Positions 44,148-52,448 of a DNA stretch of 64,000 nucleotides are shown here, one piece after another. The DNA comes from Streptomyces griseoluteus (GTDB lineage Bacteria; Actinomycetota; Actinomycetes; Streptomycetales; Streptomycetaceae), in the NCBI RefSeq assembly GCF_004784465.1, contig NZ_SRRU01000001.1:310001-374000 (forward strand), read 5' to 3'. Position numbers and translations under genes: made by a program. Every line of letters starts with the position of its first letter. Within the stretch, counting starts at the first letter, position 1. Under the pieces are notes generated by a model. It searched no databases. It was not told the origin of the DNA and worked only from the letters and a program-made list of their open reading frames with translations.

Positions 44148-45452
44148 TCAGTGCGCCGGTACGGCCTCCTGGCGCGCGGCGGTACGGGCCGCCGCGAGGG
44201 TGCCCAGCGCGGTGATCGCGACGACCCCCATGACGGCGAGCAGGCCCACGCCGACCGTGCCCGCCCAGCCGCCGGAGTGGAAGGCGAGCGCGCCGACGGT
44301 GCTGCCCGCGCTGGAGCCGATGTAGTACGACGACTGGTACAGGGCGGTCGCCTGGGCGCGGCCGTGCGTGGCCGTCTTGCCGACCGCCGAGGAGGCGACC
44401 GCGTGGCCCGCGAAGAAGCCGGCCGTGATCAGCACCAGGCCCAGCAGGACCAGCGGCAGGGACGGCACCAGCGACAGCAGCAGGCCCGCCGCCGTCGTAG
44501 CGCCCGCCGTGTACAGCGCGCCCCGGCGGCCGAGGCGGCCCACCAGCCGGCCCGCCGACGACGCGGAGACCGTGCCGACCAGGTAGACCAGGAAGATCGA
44601 GCCGATGATGCCCTGCGGCAGGGAGAACGGCGCCTCGGTCAGCCGGTAGCCGATCACCGTGTACACGCCGCCGAACACCGTCATGAACAGCGCGCCGATC
44701 GCGTACAGGCGGCGCAGCAGCGGGGAGGAGAGGTGGTCGCGGACCGCCCGGGCCAGCACGCGGGGGCGCAGCGAACCGGCCTCGAAGTGCCGGGGCGCGG
44801 GCAGCAGCAGCCGGAACGCCACGGCGCAGCCCACCGCGACCAGGCCGATCACCCCGACGGCGATCCGCCACCCCCACTCCTGCGCGACCCAGCCGGTGAT
44901 GACCCGGCCGCTCATGCCGCCCACGCTGTTGCCCGCCACGAACAGGCCGATCGCCGTGACCAGCGCCTTCGGCCGGACCTCCTCGGCCAGGTACGCCGTC
45001 GCGGAGGCGGGCAGCCCGGCCAGCGCGGCGCCCTGCACGGCCCGCAGCGCGACCAGCGCGCCGATGGACGGCGCGAACGGCACCAGCAGGCCGACGCCGA
45101 CAGCGACCATCAGGGACGCCGTCATCACGGTCCGGCGGCCGAACCGTTCCGACAGCGCGCTCATCGGCAGCACGAACAACGCCAGCCCGCCGGTGGCCGC
45201 CGCCACGGTCCAGCTCGCCTCGCCGGCCGCCACCCCGTAGTCGTCGGAGATCAGCGGCAGCAGGGCCTGCGTGGAGTACAGCAGCGCGAAGGTCGCCACG
45301 CCCGCGAGGAAGAGGGCGAAGCTCATCCGGCGGTAGCCGGGGCCGCCGGGCGTCAGCCGCGAGTCGGCCGGGGCCGGAGCGGAGGTCTCGGGGGAGGGGA
45401 CGGGCGTGCGGGCGTCCACGCTGATGGACGCCCCGGTACTGGCGGGAGACAT
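44148..45452 (-). CDS. MFS transporter
   Basis: A 434-residue major facilitator transporter with 12 predicted spans after a 40-residue Pro/Ser-rich cytoplasmic N-terminus. The loop 2-3 motif is LSERFGRRTVM, and LVGRLGRRGALY marks the second half. The overall pattern (YSTQALLPLISDDYGVAAGE) fits YnfM/CynX-like exporters. It is divergent from a LysR gene with 63 bases between, the usual arrangement for a LysR-controlled exporter. The substrate is unknown. Confidence 0.85.
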   Translation of the reverse strand: MSPASTGASISVDARTPVPSPETSAPAPADSRLTPGGPGYRRMSFALFLAGVATFALLYSTQALLPLISDDYGVAAGEASWTVAAATGGLALFVLPMSALSERFGRRTVMTASLMVAVGVGLLVPFAPSIGALVALRAVQGAALAGLPASATAYLAEEVRPKALVTAIGLFVAGNSVGGMSGRVITGWVAQEWGWRIAVGVIGLVAVGCAVAFRLLLPAPRHFEAGSLRPRVLARAVRDHLSSPLLRRLYAIGALFMTVFGGVYTVIGYRLTEAPFSLPQGIIGSIFLVYLVGTVSASSAGRLVGRLGRRGALYTAGATTAAGLLLSLVPSLPLVLLGLVLITAGFFAGHAVASSAVGKTATHGRAQATALYQSSYYIGSSAGSTVGALAFHSGGWAGTVGVGLLAVMGVVAITALGTLAAARTAARQEAVPAH

Positions 45453-45492
45453 GCCTCGAAACTACGGACGCGGCCACTCATCCGTCCAATGC

Positions 45493-45505
45493 ATGGAATC
45501 GCCAT
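45493..45505. promoter_or_regulatory. Dyad in the MFS/LysR intergenic region
   Basis: ATGG-AATCG-CCAT is a small inverted repeat centred in the 63-base gap between the divergent genes, where a LysR protein would bind to control both. Confidence 0.4.
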
Positions 45506-45515
45506 AATCGTTCCC

Positions 45516-46469
45516 ATGGAGCATCAGCGAAGGTCACAGCCGCGCCTATCACCGTCCGGTGACACAGAAGACATGGCGCTGCTGCTCGCGCCCCGCCTCG
45601 CCTACTTCGCCGGGGTGGCCCGCACCGAGCACGTCACCCGCGCCGCGCACGAGATGAACGTCCCGCAGTCCACCCTCTCCCGCGCGATGGTCCGGCTGGA
45701 GCAGGACCTCGGGGTGGACCTGTTCGCCCGGCACGGCCGCACCGTCTCCCTCACCCCGGCCGGGCGGACCTTCCTCGGGTCGGTGGAACGGGCCCTTGCC
45801 GAGGTCGAGCGGGCCGCCGAGGAGGTCCGCGCGGACGCCGACCCGGCCACCGGCAAGGTCGCCTTCGGCTTCCTGCACACCATGGGCCCCGAGACCGTAC
45901 CCGGTCTGCTGCACGCCTTCCGCGCCGACCATCCCCGGGTGCGCTTCAGCCTGGTGCAGAACTACGGCGAGGCCATGCTGGAGGGGCTCCGGGCGGGCGA
46001 GCTGGACCTCTGCCTCACCTCGCCGGTGCCGGACGCGCCCGACCTGGTCGCCCGGCGGCTGGACGAACAGAAGCTGCGCCTGGTCGTCCCGGCCGACCAC
46101 CGGCTGGCCGGCCGCCGCCGCATCCGGCTCGCGGAGGCGGCCGACGAGACCTTCGTGACCCTGGAGCCCGGCTACGGCCTGCGCCGCATCACCGACGACC
46201 TGTGCCGCGAGGCCGGTTTCCGGCCCAGGGTCGCCTTCGAGGGGGAGGAGGCGGAGACGCTGCGCGGGCTGGTGGCCGCGGGCCTCGGGGTCGCCCTGCT
46301 GCCGCCGCCCACCGTGCCCCGGCCGGGCGTGGTGGAACTGACGGTGACCGCGCCGAGGGCGGTCCGCGAGATCGGCGTCGCCTGGCTGGCCGACCACACG
46401 GACACCCCGCCGGTGGCCGCCTTCAAGAAGTTCCTGCTCTCCAGGCGGGGCAGCCTGCTCCCCTCCTGA
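45516..46469 (+). CDS. LysR family transcriptional regulator
   Basis: A 317-residue LysR protein. The winged helix lies at about residues 25-85 (LAYFAGVARTEHVTRAAHEM, PQSTLSRAMVRLEQDLGVDL), followed by a co-inducer domain (GKVAFGFLHTMGPETVPGLL, RFSLVQNYGEAMLEGLRAGE). I chose ATG 45516; ATG 45573 is an alternative closer to the domain start. Divergent to the MFS gene, which it probably controls. Confidence 0.85.
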   Translation: MEHQRRSQPRLSPSGDTEDMALLLAPRLAYFAGVARTEHVTRAAHEMNVPQSTLSRAMVRLEQDLGVDLFARHGRTVSLTPAGRTFLGSVERALAEVERAAEEVRADADPATGKVAFGFLHTMGPETVPGLLHAFRADHPRVRFSLVQNYGEAMLEGLRAGELDLCLTSPVPDAPDLVARRLDEQKLRLVVPADHRLAGRRRIRLAEAADETFVTLEPGYGLRRITDDLCREAGFRPRVAFEGEEAETLRGLVAAGLGVALLPPPTVPRPGVVELTVTAPRAVREIGVAWLADHTDTPPVAAFKKFLLSRRGSLLPS

Positions 46470-46475
46470 ACCCGG

Positions 46476-47237
46476 TTACCTGCGCAGCGACTTCCCGAAC
46501 CCCGACGCCAGCGGCATCCGCAGCCCTATCGGCGGCGGCGCCGCGAGCGCGTCCTCCACCGGGCGGGACAGCGGGCTGCCGAACAGAGCGCCCAGTGCGA
46601 AGTCCACGGTCAGGGCGAGCACTTCGTCCCGGTGCTGGTGCAGCCCGTGCCCGTCGGAGTGCACCTCGAACCGGCACACCTCCCGGTTCACCTTCTTCGC
46701 GCGGGCCGCCAGCCGGAACGACAGCTCCGGATCGCACCGTTCGTCGTTCGTGCCGTGCGCGATCAGCACCCGGCGCCCCACCAGCTGCTTGACCGGCTCG
46801 TCGGCGTCCGCGCCCTCCCCCGGAAGCCAAGGGGCGATCGTCACCACGGAGTTGACCGCCTCGTGGCCCCCGGCGCCTAGCGCGGCCCGGCCGCCCATGT
46901 CCAGCCCGACCAGGCACACCGGCACGTCCCCGTACCGCCGCACCACCTCGTCCGCGGCCCAGTTGGCGTCCGCCGCGAGGTGGGCCTCGGCGCCGTTCCA
47001 GCCGCGGTAGCGGTAGTGGACCGGGTGGACGGCGAGCCCTTCCTCCCGGCCGGCGCGGGCCAGGCTGCGGGCCAGGGCGCGGGCGAAGGTGCCGGGCAGG
47101 AACGGGGCCGGCCGGCGGGTGGAGACCTCGTCCCCGCCGGGGAGCACCAGTACCGCTCCGCTGACCGCGCCCGGCGCGCGGCCGACCGCCTTTCCGAGCC
47201 TGGCCGTCCGGACCGGCGTCGTCGCTTGCTGTCCCAT
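46476..47237 (-). CDS. Alpha/beta hydrolase with Asp at the nucleophile elbow
   Basis: A 253-residue alpha/beta-hydrolase-fold protein. The elbow G-x-Nu-x-G reads VGLDMGG (D113), where esterases have Ser; Asp is the nucleophile in epoxide hydrolases and haloalkane dehalogenases. Acid and His candidates are in AHGTNDERCDP and HSDGHGLHQH. HPVHYRYRGWNGAEAH precedes them. ATG 47237. It converges with the LysR gene six bases away. The reaction type cannot be settled from sequence; it might be non-catalytic. Confidence 0.7.
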   Translation of the reverse strand: MGQQATTPVRTARLGKAVGRAPGAVSGAVLVLPGGDEVSTRRPAPFLPGTFARALARSLARAGREEGLAVHPVHYRYRGWNGAEAHLAADANWAADEVVRRYGDVPVCLVGLDMGGRAALGAGGHEAVNSVVTIAPWLPGEGADADEPVKQLVGRRVLIAHGTNDERCDPELSFRLAARAKKVNREVCRFEVHSDGHGLHQHRDEVLALTVDFALGALFGSPLSRPVEDALAAPPPIGLRMPLASGFGKSLRR

Positions 47238-47701
47238 GGCAGAACACTGTCAGAAGGCGCGGTGTACGAAACCCTTCCCGGCGGTCACCATTGCGTATCG
47301 ACGCGCACGGGGTACGGATCGCGCCACCGCGTGAACGGCCGGAATGCGCGCATCCTGTCGAGGAGTCCGTCCGCACGCTCGATTTCCGGTGCCGGTTGTG
47401 AAGTCAATGCGATGAAATCAAGGTTCATTCCTTTCGATGAACGGTCCACTGCAGTCCAGGACTTCACCCACCCTCGGCGTGAAGGGCAGCTGCCCGAACG
47501 AGCGTTCCTGCCCGCCGCTGTCACCAGCGCGGATAGGGAAGAGGATGTCTGTATTACTGATCGCACGCCCGGAGAATACGTACAGACATTCCCCGGCCGT
47601 CCGCATTTCGGTGATTGCGGTGGGCGACCGGTGATGTTTACGGTCATGAACCGCTCGGATCATCAGTGATCCATGTCTCCGCATTCAAGGACGCATTTAC
47701 C
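47238..47701. other. 464-base intergenic region before a small secreted protein
   Basis: No supported gene. It is less GC-rich than its surroundings. A frame from ATG 47412 to 47669 (85 codons) exists but has no ribosome site and no recognisable family. The inverted repeat GGATCA-TCAG-TGATCC lies at 47657-47672, 30 bases before the next ATG. It may hold a long regulated leader. Confidence 0.5.
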
Positions 47702-48055
47702 ATGAAGCAGTCTGCTGCCAAGACCCTTGGTGTCGCCGCCCTCGGTGCCGCTTTCGCCGCCGCAGGCGCGGGCGCTGCCGACGCGGCTCCGCTCGCCCCG
47801 GACGCCCTCCCCGTCGTGGGTTCCGCCGCCCACACGCTGCCGGCCGCGAACGTCACCCAGGTGCTGCCCGGCGCCGCCGAGGCCGTCTCCCAGGGGCAGG
47901 GTGTGATCGGCGGCGGGCTGAACACCGCGCGCCCCGCAGTGCAGAAGGTGCTCGCCCAGGGGCCGACCGCGCCCGTCGCCGGACTGCTCGGCGGGCTGCC
48001 GGTGCAGGGCCTGCCCACCCACGGCCTGGGCCTCAACGGCATCCCGCTCGGCTGA
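47702..48055 (+). CDS. Small secreted protein of unknown function
   Basis: 117 residues with a signal peptide (KQSAAKTLGVAALGAAFAAA, cleavage near ADA-AP). The mature protein is Ala/Gly/Pro/Leu-rich without cysteines and has repeated short turns (LPVVGSAAHTLP, GLLGGLPVQGLPTHGLGLNG). It resembles the small exported protein at 54209-54631 in style, with PVVG and LGL(L/N) endings. AAGGA lies ten bases before the ATG. Low-complexity exported proteins like this are common in Streptomyces, with roles unknown. Confidence 0.7.
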   Translation: MKQSAAKTLGVAALGAAFAAAGAGAADAAPLAPDALPVVGSAAHTLPAANVTQVLPGAAEAVSQGQGVIGGGLNTARPAVQKVLAQGPTAPVAGLLGGLPVQGLPTHGLGLNGIPLG

Positions 48056-48095
48056 CACCCGCCCCGCGCGCCGCTCCCCACGCGGCCCACACACG

Positions 48096-48142
48096 ACGCC
48101 GCCGAGGCCGTCCGGTGCTCTCCGGGACGACCTCGGCGGCGT
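48096..48142. terminator. Bidirectional terminator
   Basis: ACGCCGCCGAGG (48096-48107) and CCTCGGCGGCGT (48131-48142) pair perfectly, and an inner CCGG/CCGG pair shortens the loop. It is followed by TTT. It sits between the convergent secreted protein and PspC genes. Confidence 0.7.
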
Positions 48143-48174
48143 TTCGCGTGAGCGGCAACCGGCCGGGGGCTCGC

Positions 48175-48378
48175 TCACCAGGCGGTGGTGCGGGCCTTGT
48201 CCTCGGAGGGCAGCAGTATCCACAGGGCTATGTACAGCAGGAACTGCGGGCCGGGCAGCAGGCAGGACACCAGGAAGATCACCCGCATCGTCCCCGCCGA
48301 CATACCGAAACGCCGGGCCAGCGCGGCGCAGACGCCGCCGATCATGCGGCCGTTGGTGGGGCGGGCAAGGGCGGTCAT
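48175..48378 (-). CDS. PspC domain protein
   Basis: A 67-residue membrane protein consisting of one PspC domain: GRMIGGVCAALARRFGMSAG followed by a span VIFLVSCLLPGPQFLLYIAL and WILLPSED. PspC domains sense or modulate envelope stress, often next to kinases. GAGGAG precedes the ATG at 48378. It may be transcribed with the VanZ-like gene upstream. Confidence 0.85.
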   Translation of the reverse strand: MTALARPTNGRMIGGVCAALARRFGMSAGTMRVIFLVSCLLPGPQFLLYIALWILLPSEDKARTTAW

Positions 48379-48499
48379 GGCGGGCTCCTCCGTCGTCGTC
48401 GGCCCGCGACCGGGCCGGCTGCCGGGGCGGGCCGAGTGCGCGCCCCCGTCTGTCGTCGTATGCCCAACGGTACGGAGACGAAGCGGGAGAAGCATCACT

Positions 48500-49213
48500 C
48501 TAAGGGGCGATACCGACCCTGGGAATCGTCGGGGTGCGCCCCTGAGAAAGCTCCCCGCGCACGCTCACCGCACCACCTGCCGGACCCGCGACGCCAGCCC
48601 CGGCAACCCGGTCGGCCCCGTGTACCTCCCCGCCCGGATACCCCTCGCAACCCCCGGACGCGCCCTGGGAGATGCCCTCGGGGACACCCCCCAGTCCGCC
48701 GCGCCCGCCCCGGTGCCCGTACCCCTCCTCCGGCACACCGCCCCCGCCCAGCCGCCTCCGCAGCCAGGCCCGCCCCGCCGGGACCACCGTCAGATGGGCC
48801 AGCAGCACACCCGCCGTGTTCAGCAGCAGCACGTCCACATCCACCACCCGCCCCGGCACCCCCGTCTGCAACAGGGCGATCCCCAGCGAGATCAGGGCAC
48901 CGGCGGCGGCCGTACGGAACAGGGACGCCAGGCCGGACACCCTGAGCCTGCCGGCAGTCATGGGCAGCAGGACGCCCAGCGGAGCCAGCAGCGCCAGGCC
49001 CTCGCCGATGCGGCGCCCCGCCTCGGGCCAGCCCAGCGCCAGGTCGGCACGCAGCCCGGTCAGGGGGTGGAGGTTCGCGGGGCGTACCCACGGCACGTCC
49101 AGGGGCCGCAGCGTCAGCCAGGCGACGAGCGCGAGATGCGCGACGAGGAGGATTGCCCCGGTCACTCGGATGCGGTTCGCGGCGCTGCCGCCGATGGAGC
49201 CTTGACGCTGCAC
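48500..49213 (-). CDS. VanZ-like membrane protein
   Basis: A 237-residue protein with four or five spans in residues 10-150. It has the VanZ pattern: LVAWLTLRPLDVPWVRPANL, GEGLALLAPLGVLLPM, and VDVDVLLLNTAGVLLAHL. The last 80 residues are Gly/Arg-rich and disordered. The start GTG 49213 is the first plausible one before the membrane region; the ribosome site is poor. VanZ homologues are linked to antibiotic tolerance, but most have no proven role. Confidence 0.75.
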   Translation of the reverse strand: MQRQGSIGGSAANRIRVTGAILLVAHLALVAWLTLRPLDVPWVRPANLHPLTGLRADLALGWPEAGRRIGEGLALLAPLGVLLPMTAGRLRVSGLASLFRTAAAGALISLGIALLQTGVPGRVVDVDVLLLNTAGVLLAHLTVVPAGRAWLRRRLGGGGVPEEGYGHRGGRGGLGGVPEGISQGASGGCEGYPGGEVHGADRVAGAGVAGPAGGAVSVRGELSQGRTPTIPRVGIAP

Positions 49214-49310
49214 GTCCCCCAAGACGCCACGCCGCGCTGGAACGGTTCCGCTTCGGCGCCCCCCGCCCCGGTGAGGCGTGCGCCACACGGGCACCGGGCG
49301 GTGTCTTGGC

Positions 49311-49922
49311 TCAGTTCAACGCGACGGAGCTGGACGGGGGCTGGACCCGCCCCGGATGGTCGCGCACGCCCTCCGTGCACTCGTACCGGCGCGGCGCGGC
49401 CGGGGCCGGACCCGCCAGGATCACCGAGCCGTCGCCCTCCGCCGCCGCCGAGTCGGAGAAGGTGCACACCACCTGGGCGAGCGCGGGGGAACCCAGCTTG
49501 TCCGGGGCGGTGCTCAGGCGCAGCGCCTCCTCGGGCTCCGCGTGGCCCGGCCCGGTCACGGTGATGCCGCCCGGTACCCGCGTCTGGTAGCCCGCAGCGC
49601 GTTCCCCGGCGGAGGGCGCCGAGGCGAGCTGGTCCAGCAGACCCTGCGCGACCATGACCCGGCGCCGCGCGTCCGGCGTGCCCTCCGGCACCCGCACCGA
49701 ACGGTCCACGGTCACCAGCGAGGCCCCGCACAGCAGGAACACCTGCACCGGAACCCCCTCCGGCGACTGGGTGGCCTGCCCGGACCCGGCCGGTGAACAG
49801 GGCACCCGCGACGGCGCGCTTCCGAAGTCGGTCGGCACCTCCGTCGGCCGGATGCCGCAGCCGGTGAGCAGCGCGCCCAGCAGCGGCAGCGCCAGCAGCC
49901 CTCGTACCGCCCGCCCGCTCAC
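49311..49922 (-). CDS. Lipoprotein of the afsQ operon
   Basis: A 203-residue lipoprotein with lipobox L-T-G-C (LLGALLTGCGIRPTEVPTDF). The mature part matches the GerMN-less lipoproteins found after afsQ2 in Streptomyces: VQVFLLCGASLVTVDRSVRV, TPDARRRVMVAQGLLDQL. The start GTG 49922 overlaps the afsQ2 stop (GTGA), so it is co-translated with the kinase. It may act as the extracytoplasmic accessory of the AfsQ2 sensor, an inference from position only. Confidence 0.8.
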   Translation of the reverse strand: MSGRAVRGLLALPLLGALLTGCGIRPTEVPTDFGSAPSRVPCSPAGSGQATQSPEGVPVQVFLLCGASLVTVDRSVRVPEGTPDARRRVMVAQGLLDQLASAPSAGERAAGYQTRVPGGITVTGPGHAEPEEALRLSTAPDKLGSPALAQVVCTFSDSAAAEGDGSVILAGPAPAAPRRYECTEGVRDHPGRVQPPSSSVALN

Positions 49923-51502
49923 GCGCCCTCCCCGCCGCTGCCCCCGGCCAGGGAGCCGCCCTTCTCGTCGTCGCCGGACTCCTCCGTCAGGCGGGAGGCG
50001 TCGCGCGGCAGCCGGAGCGTGAACACCGCGCCGCCGTCGGGAGAGTTGGCGGCCGTGATCTCACCGCCGTGGATGTGGGCGTTCTCCAGCGCGATGGAGA
50101 GGCCGAGCCCGCTGCCCTCCGACCGGGGACGGGAGGCGCTGGCCTTGTAGAAGCGGTCGAAGACGTGCGGCAGCACCTCCTCGGGGATACCGGGACCGTG
50201 GTCGCGTACCGCGATCAGCAGGTCGTCACCGTCGATACGGACCGAGACCCGCACCGGGGAGCCACCGTGCTTGAGGGCGTTGCCGATCAGATTGGCGAGG
50301 ATGACGTCCAGGCGGCGCGGGTCGAGCCGGGAGTGGATGCCGCGCTCGGCGTCCAGCTCGACCGCGTCCAGCCAGGCGCGGGCGTCGATGCAGGCGGTGA
50401 TCTGGTCCGCGATGTCGACGTCGTCCAGGACCAGCCGGGCGGTGCCCGCGTCGAAGCGGGTGACCTCCATCAGGTTCTCGACCAGGTCGTTCAGCCGCTT
50501 GGTCTCGCTGACCACCAGGCGTACCGCGGGCTCGATCATCGGGTCGATGCCGCCGCCCTCGAACTCCAGCTCGTCCTCCAGCACTTCGGTCACGGCGGTG
50601 ATGGCGGTCAGCGGGGTACGCAGTTCGTGCGACATGTCGGCGACGAAGCGGCGGGAGGACTCGTCACGGGCGGCCATGTCCGCGACCCGCTTCTCCAGCG
50701 CCTCGGCCGCTTTGTTGAACGTCCGTGACAGGTCGGCGAGTTCGTCCGTGCCGGTGACCCGCAGCCGGGTGTCGAGCCGTCCCTCGCCAAGCCTTCGCGC
50801 GGCGACTCCGAGGCGGTGCACGGGTTTCAGCACGGTCGTGGCGGCGGCCTGCGCGAGCAGGGCCGAGCCGATCAGGGCGAGCGCGGTCGCGATACCCAGC
50901 GACCAGGCAAGGGAGTTGAGGTCCTTGGCCTCCGGCTCCAGCGACTTCGCCATGTAGCCGGTCGAGCCGCCGTCGACCACCTTGGTCCCGGCCACCAGGA
51001 AGGGCGTGCCGCGCTCGGTGACGCGCTGCCAGTACAGGTGGTACGGCGACTTGCCGGAGCCGCTCGTCTTCTGCCGCTTGTTCACCGCCGCACGCAGCGA
51101 CGGGGGCACGTCCTTCAGCGAGAAGCCGCTCAGGCCACCCGAACCGCCGTACACCGTGCGGCCGTCGGGGTCCCGGGCGACCAGCAGCACGCTGAAGCGC
51201 TGGCTGCTGCCCGCCATCTGTCCGGCGGCACGCTGGAGTTCGTCCTGCGTGGGGCGCGCGGGCAGCGCGCCCGCGCGGTTCTGCATCTCCTGCCGGAAGT
51301 CGCGCAGCACCGCGTCCTGGGCGCGGGTGAGCACCGCCTCCCGGTTGAGCCAGTACGCGATGCCCGACGCGGACACCGCGGCCGTCAGCGCGACCAGCCC
51401 GAAGACCAGCACCAGCCGCAGCCGCAGGCTGGTGAACCGCAGTCCGGCCAGCTTCCTCCCCCGTTCGGCCGCCCAGCGGCCGAATCCCCCGCGCTCGCTC
51501 AC
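49919..51502 (-). CDS. afsQ2: Sensor histidine kinase AfsQ2
   Basis: A 527-residue membrane sensor kinase. Two membrane spans lie at about residues 28-50 and 195-218, enclosing an extracytoplasmic domain. HAMP follows, then the phospho-acceptor H292 in DMSHELRTPL, and the ATPase boxes NLIGNALKHGG, DHGPGIP and GSGLGLSI. In S. coelicolor AfsQ2 phosphorylates AfsQ1 and the pair controls antibiotic production, nitrogen metabolism and sigQ. The start GTG 51502 overlaps the afsQ1 stop. Confidence 0.93.
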   Translation of the reverse strand: MSERGGFGRWAAERGRKLAGLRFTSLRLRLVLVFGLVALTAAVSASGIAYWLNREAVLTRAQDAVLRDFRQEMQNRAGALPARPTQDELQRAAGQMAGSSQRFSVLLVARDPDGRTVYGGSGGLSGFSLKDVPPSLRAAVNKRQKTSGSGKSPYHLYWQRVTERGTPFLVAGTKVVDGGSTGYMAKSLEPEAKDLNSLAWSLGIATALALIGSALLAQAAATTVLKPVHRLGVAARRLGEGRLDTRLRVTGTDELADLSRTFNKAAEALEKRVADMAARDESSRRFVADMSHELRTPLTAITAVTEVLEDELEFEGGGIDPMIEPAVRLVVSETKRLNDLVENLMEVTRFDAGTARLVLDDVDIADQITACIDARAWLDAVELDAERGIHSRLDPRRLDVILANLIGNALKHGGSPVRVSVRIDGDDLLIAVRDHGPGIPEEVLPHVFDRFYKASASRPRSEGSGLGLSIALENAHIHGGEITAANSPDGGAVFTLRLPRDASRLTEESGDDEKGGSLAGGSGGEGA

Positions 51503-52176
51503 TGAGGGGCGTCCAGGCGGTAGCCGACACCACGGACCGTGCGGATCAGGGTCGGGGAGGACGGCACGTCCTCGACCTTCGCCCGCAGCCGCTGCACACA
51601 CGCGTCCACCAGGCGCGAGTCGCCCAGGTAGTCGTGCTCCCACACCAGCCGCAGCAACTGCTGCCGGGACAGCGCCTGCCCCGGCCGGCGGCTCAGCTCC
51701 AGCAGCAGCCGCAGCTCGGTCGGGGTGAGCTGGAGGTCCTCGCCGTTCTTGGTCACGGTCATCGCGGACCGGTCGATGACGACACTGCCGAAGGTCGCCG
51801 AGTCGCTGGACTCGCGCTCCCCGCGCCGCAGCACGGCCCGGATACGGGCGTCCAGCACGCGGCCCTGCACCGGTTTGACCACGTAGTCGTCGGCGCCGGA
51901 CTCCAGCCCGACCACCACGTCGATGTCGTCGTTCCGCGCGGTCAGCAGGATGATCGGCAACTGGTCGGTGCGCCGGATGCGGCGGCACACCTCGAACCCG
52001 TCGATGCCGGGCAGCATCACGTCCAGCACGATCAGGTCGGGGCGCTGCTCACGCAGCAGTTTCAGGCCGTCCTCGCCGCTCGCTGCGGTGGCGACCCGGT
52101 GCCCCTGGCGCGTCAGGGACAGCTCAAGGGCCGTACGGATGGCGTCGTCGTCCTCGATCAGCAACAGGGAAGGCAC
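51499..52176 (-). CDS. afsQ1: Response regulator AfsQ1
   Basis: A 225-residue OmpR-type response regulator. The receiver has D52 as phosphorylation site (LIVLDVMLPGIDG), the acidic pocket EDD, T/A in LLTAR, and K in DDYVVKPV. The C-terminal winged helix ends QRLRAKVEDVPSSPTLIRTV. Length and sequence match what I remember of S. coelicolor AfsQ1. The start is GTG 52176; longer frames add unrelated residues. Divergent from sigQ, with a consensus AfsQ1 box between. Confidence 0.95.
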   Translation of the reverse strand: MPSLLLIEDDDAIRTALELSLTRQGHRVATAASGEDGLKLLREQRPDLIVLDVMLPGIDGFEVCRRIRRTDQLPIILLTARNDDIDVVVGLESGADDYVVKPVQGRVLDARIRAVLRRGERESSDSATFGSVVIDRSAMTVTKNGEDLQLTPTELRLLLELSRRPGQALSRQQLLRLVWEHDYLGDSRLVDACVQRLRAKVEDVPSSPTLIRTVRGVGYRLDAPQ

Positions 52177-52328
52177 GGGCTCATTCTGGCCCATGCACCG
52201 CCTGTCGTACGACCCGTGCCGCCCCGCGTTCTCCGGTGGCGGACGCGAGCCGGACACGGCGTACCAAAACGGCCCTTTGCCAGCTCCGGCCCGCCGGGAT
52301 CGGGTACGACCCGCCCGCTCCGGCCCCT

Positions 52329-52344
52329 GTGACAGGTCTGTGAC
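52329..52344. promoter_or_regulatory. AfsQ1-binding site consensus match
   Basis: GTGACAGGTCTGTGAC fits the published AfsQ1 consensus GTnAC-n6-GTnAC exactly. It lies 105 bases before the sigQ start and 153 from the afsQ1 start, where regulation of sigQ by AfsQ1 has been described in S. coelicolor. Confidence 0.8.
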
Positions 52345-52448
52345 AGTCGCCGGACACGGCCATGAAGGACGGTCGGCAAGCTTTTCGGCAGGCGGGAGAG
52401 CATCACCGGCCACGCAGAGCACCGGAAGTCCACGACGGGGAGCGCGAG

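Noticed and set aside
47412..47669. 85-codon frame MKSRFIPFDERST...
   Set aside because: No ribosome site and no recognisable family. Composition is only weakly protein-like, so it is noted inside the intergenic region rather than called.
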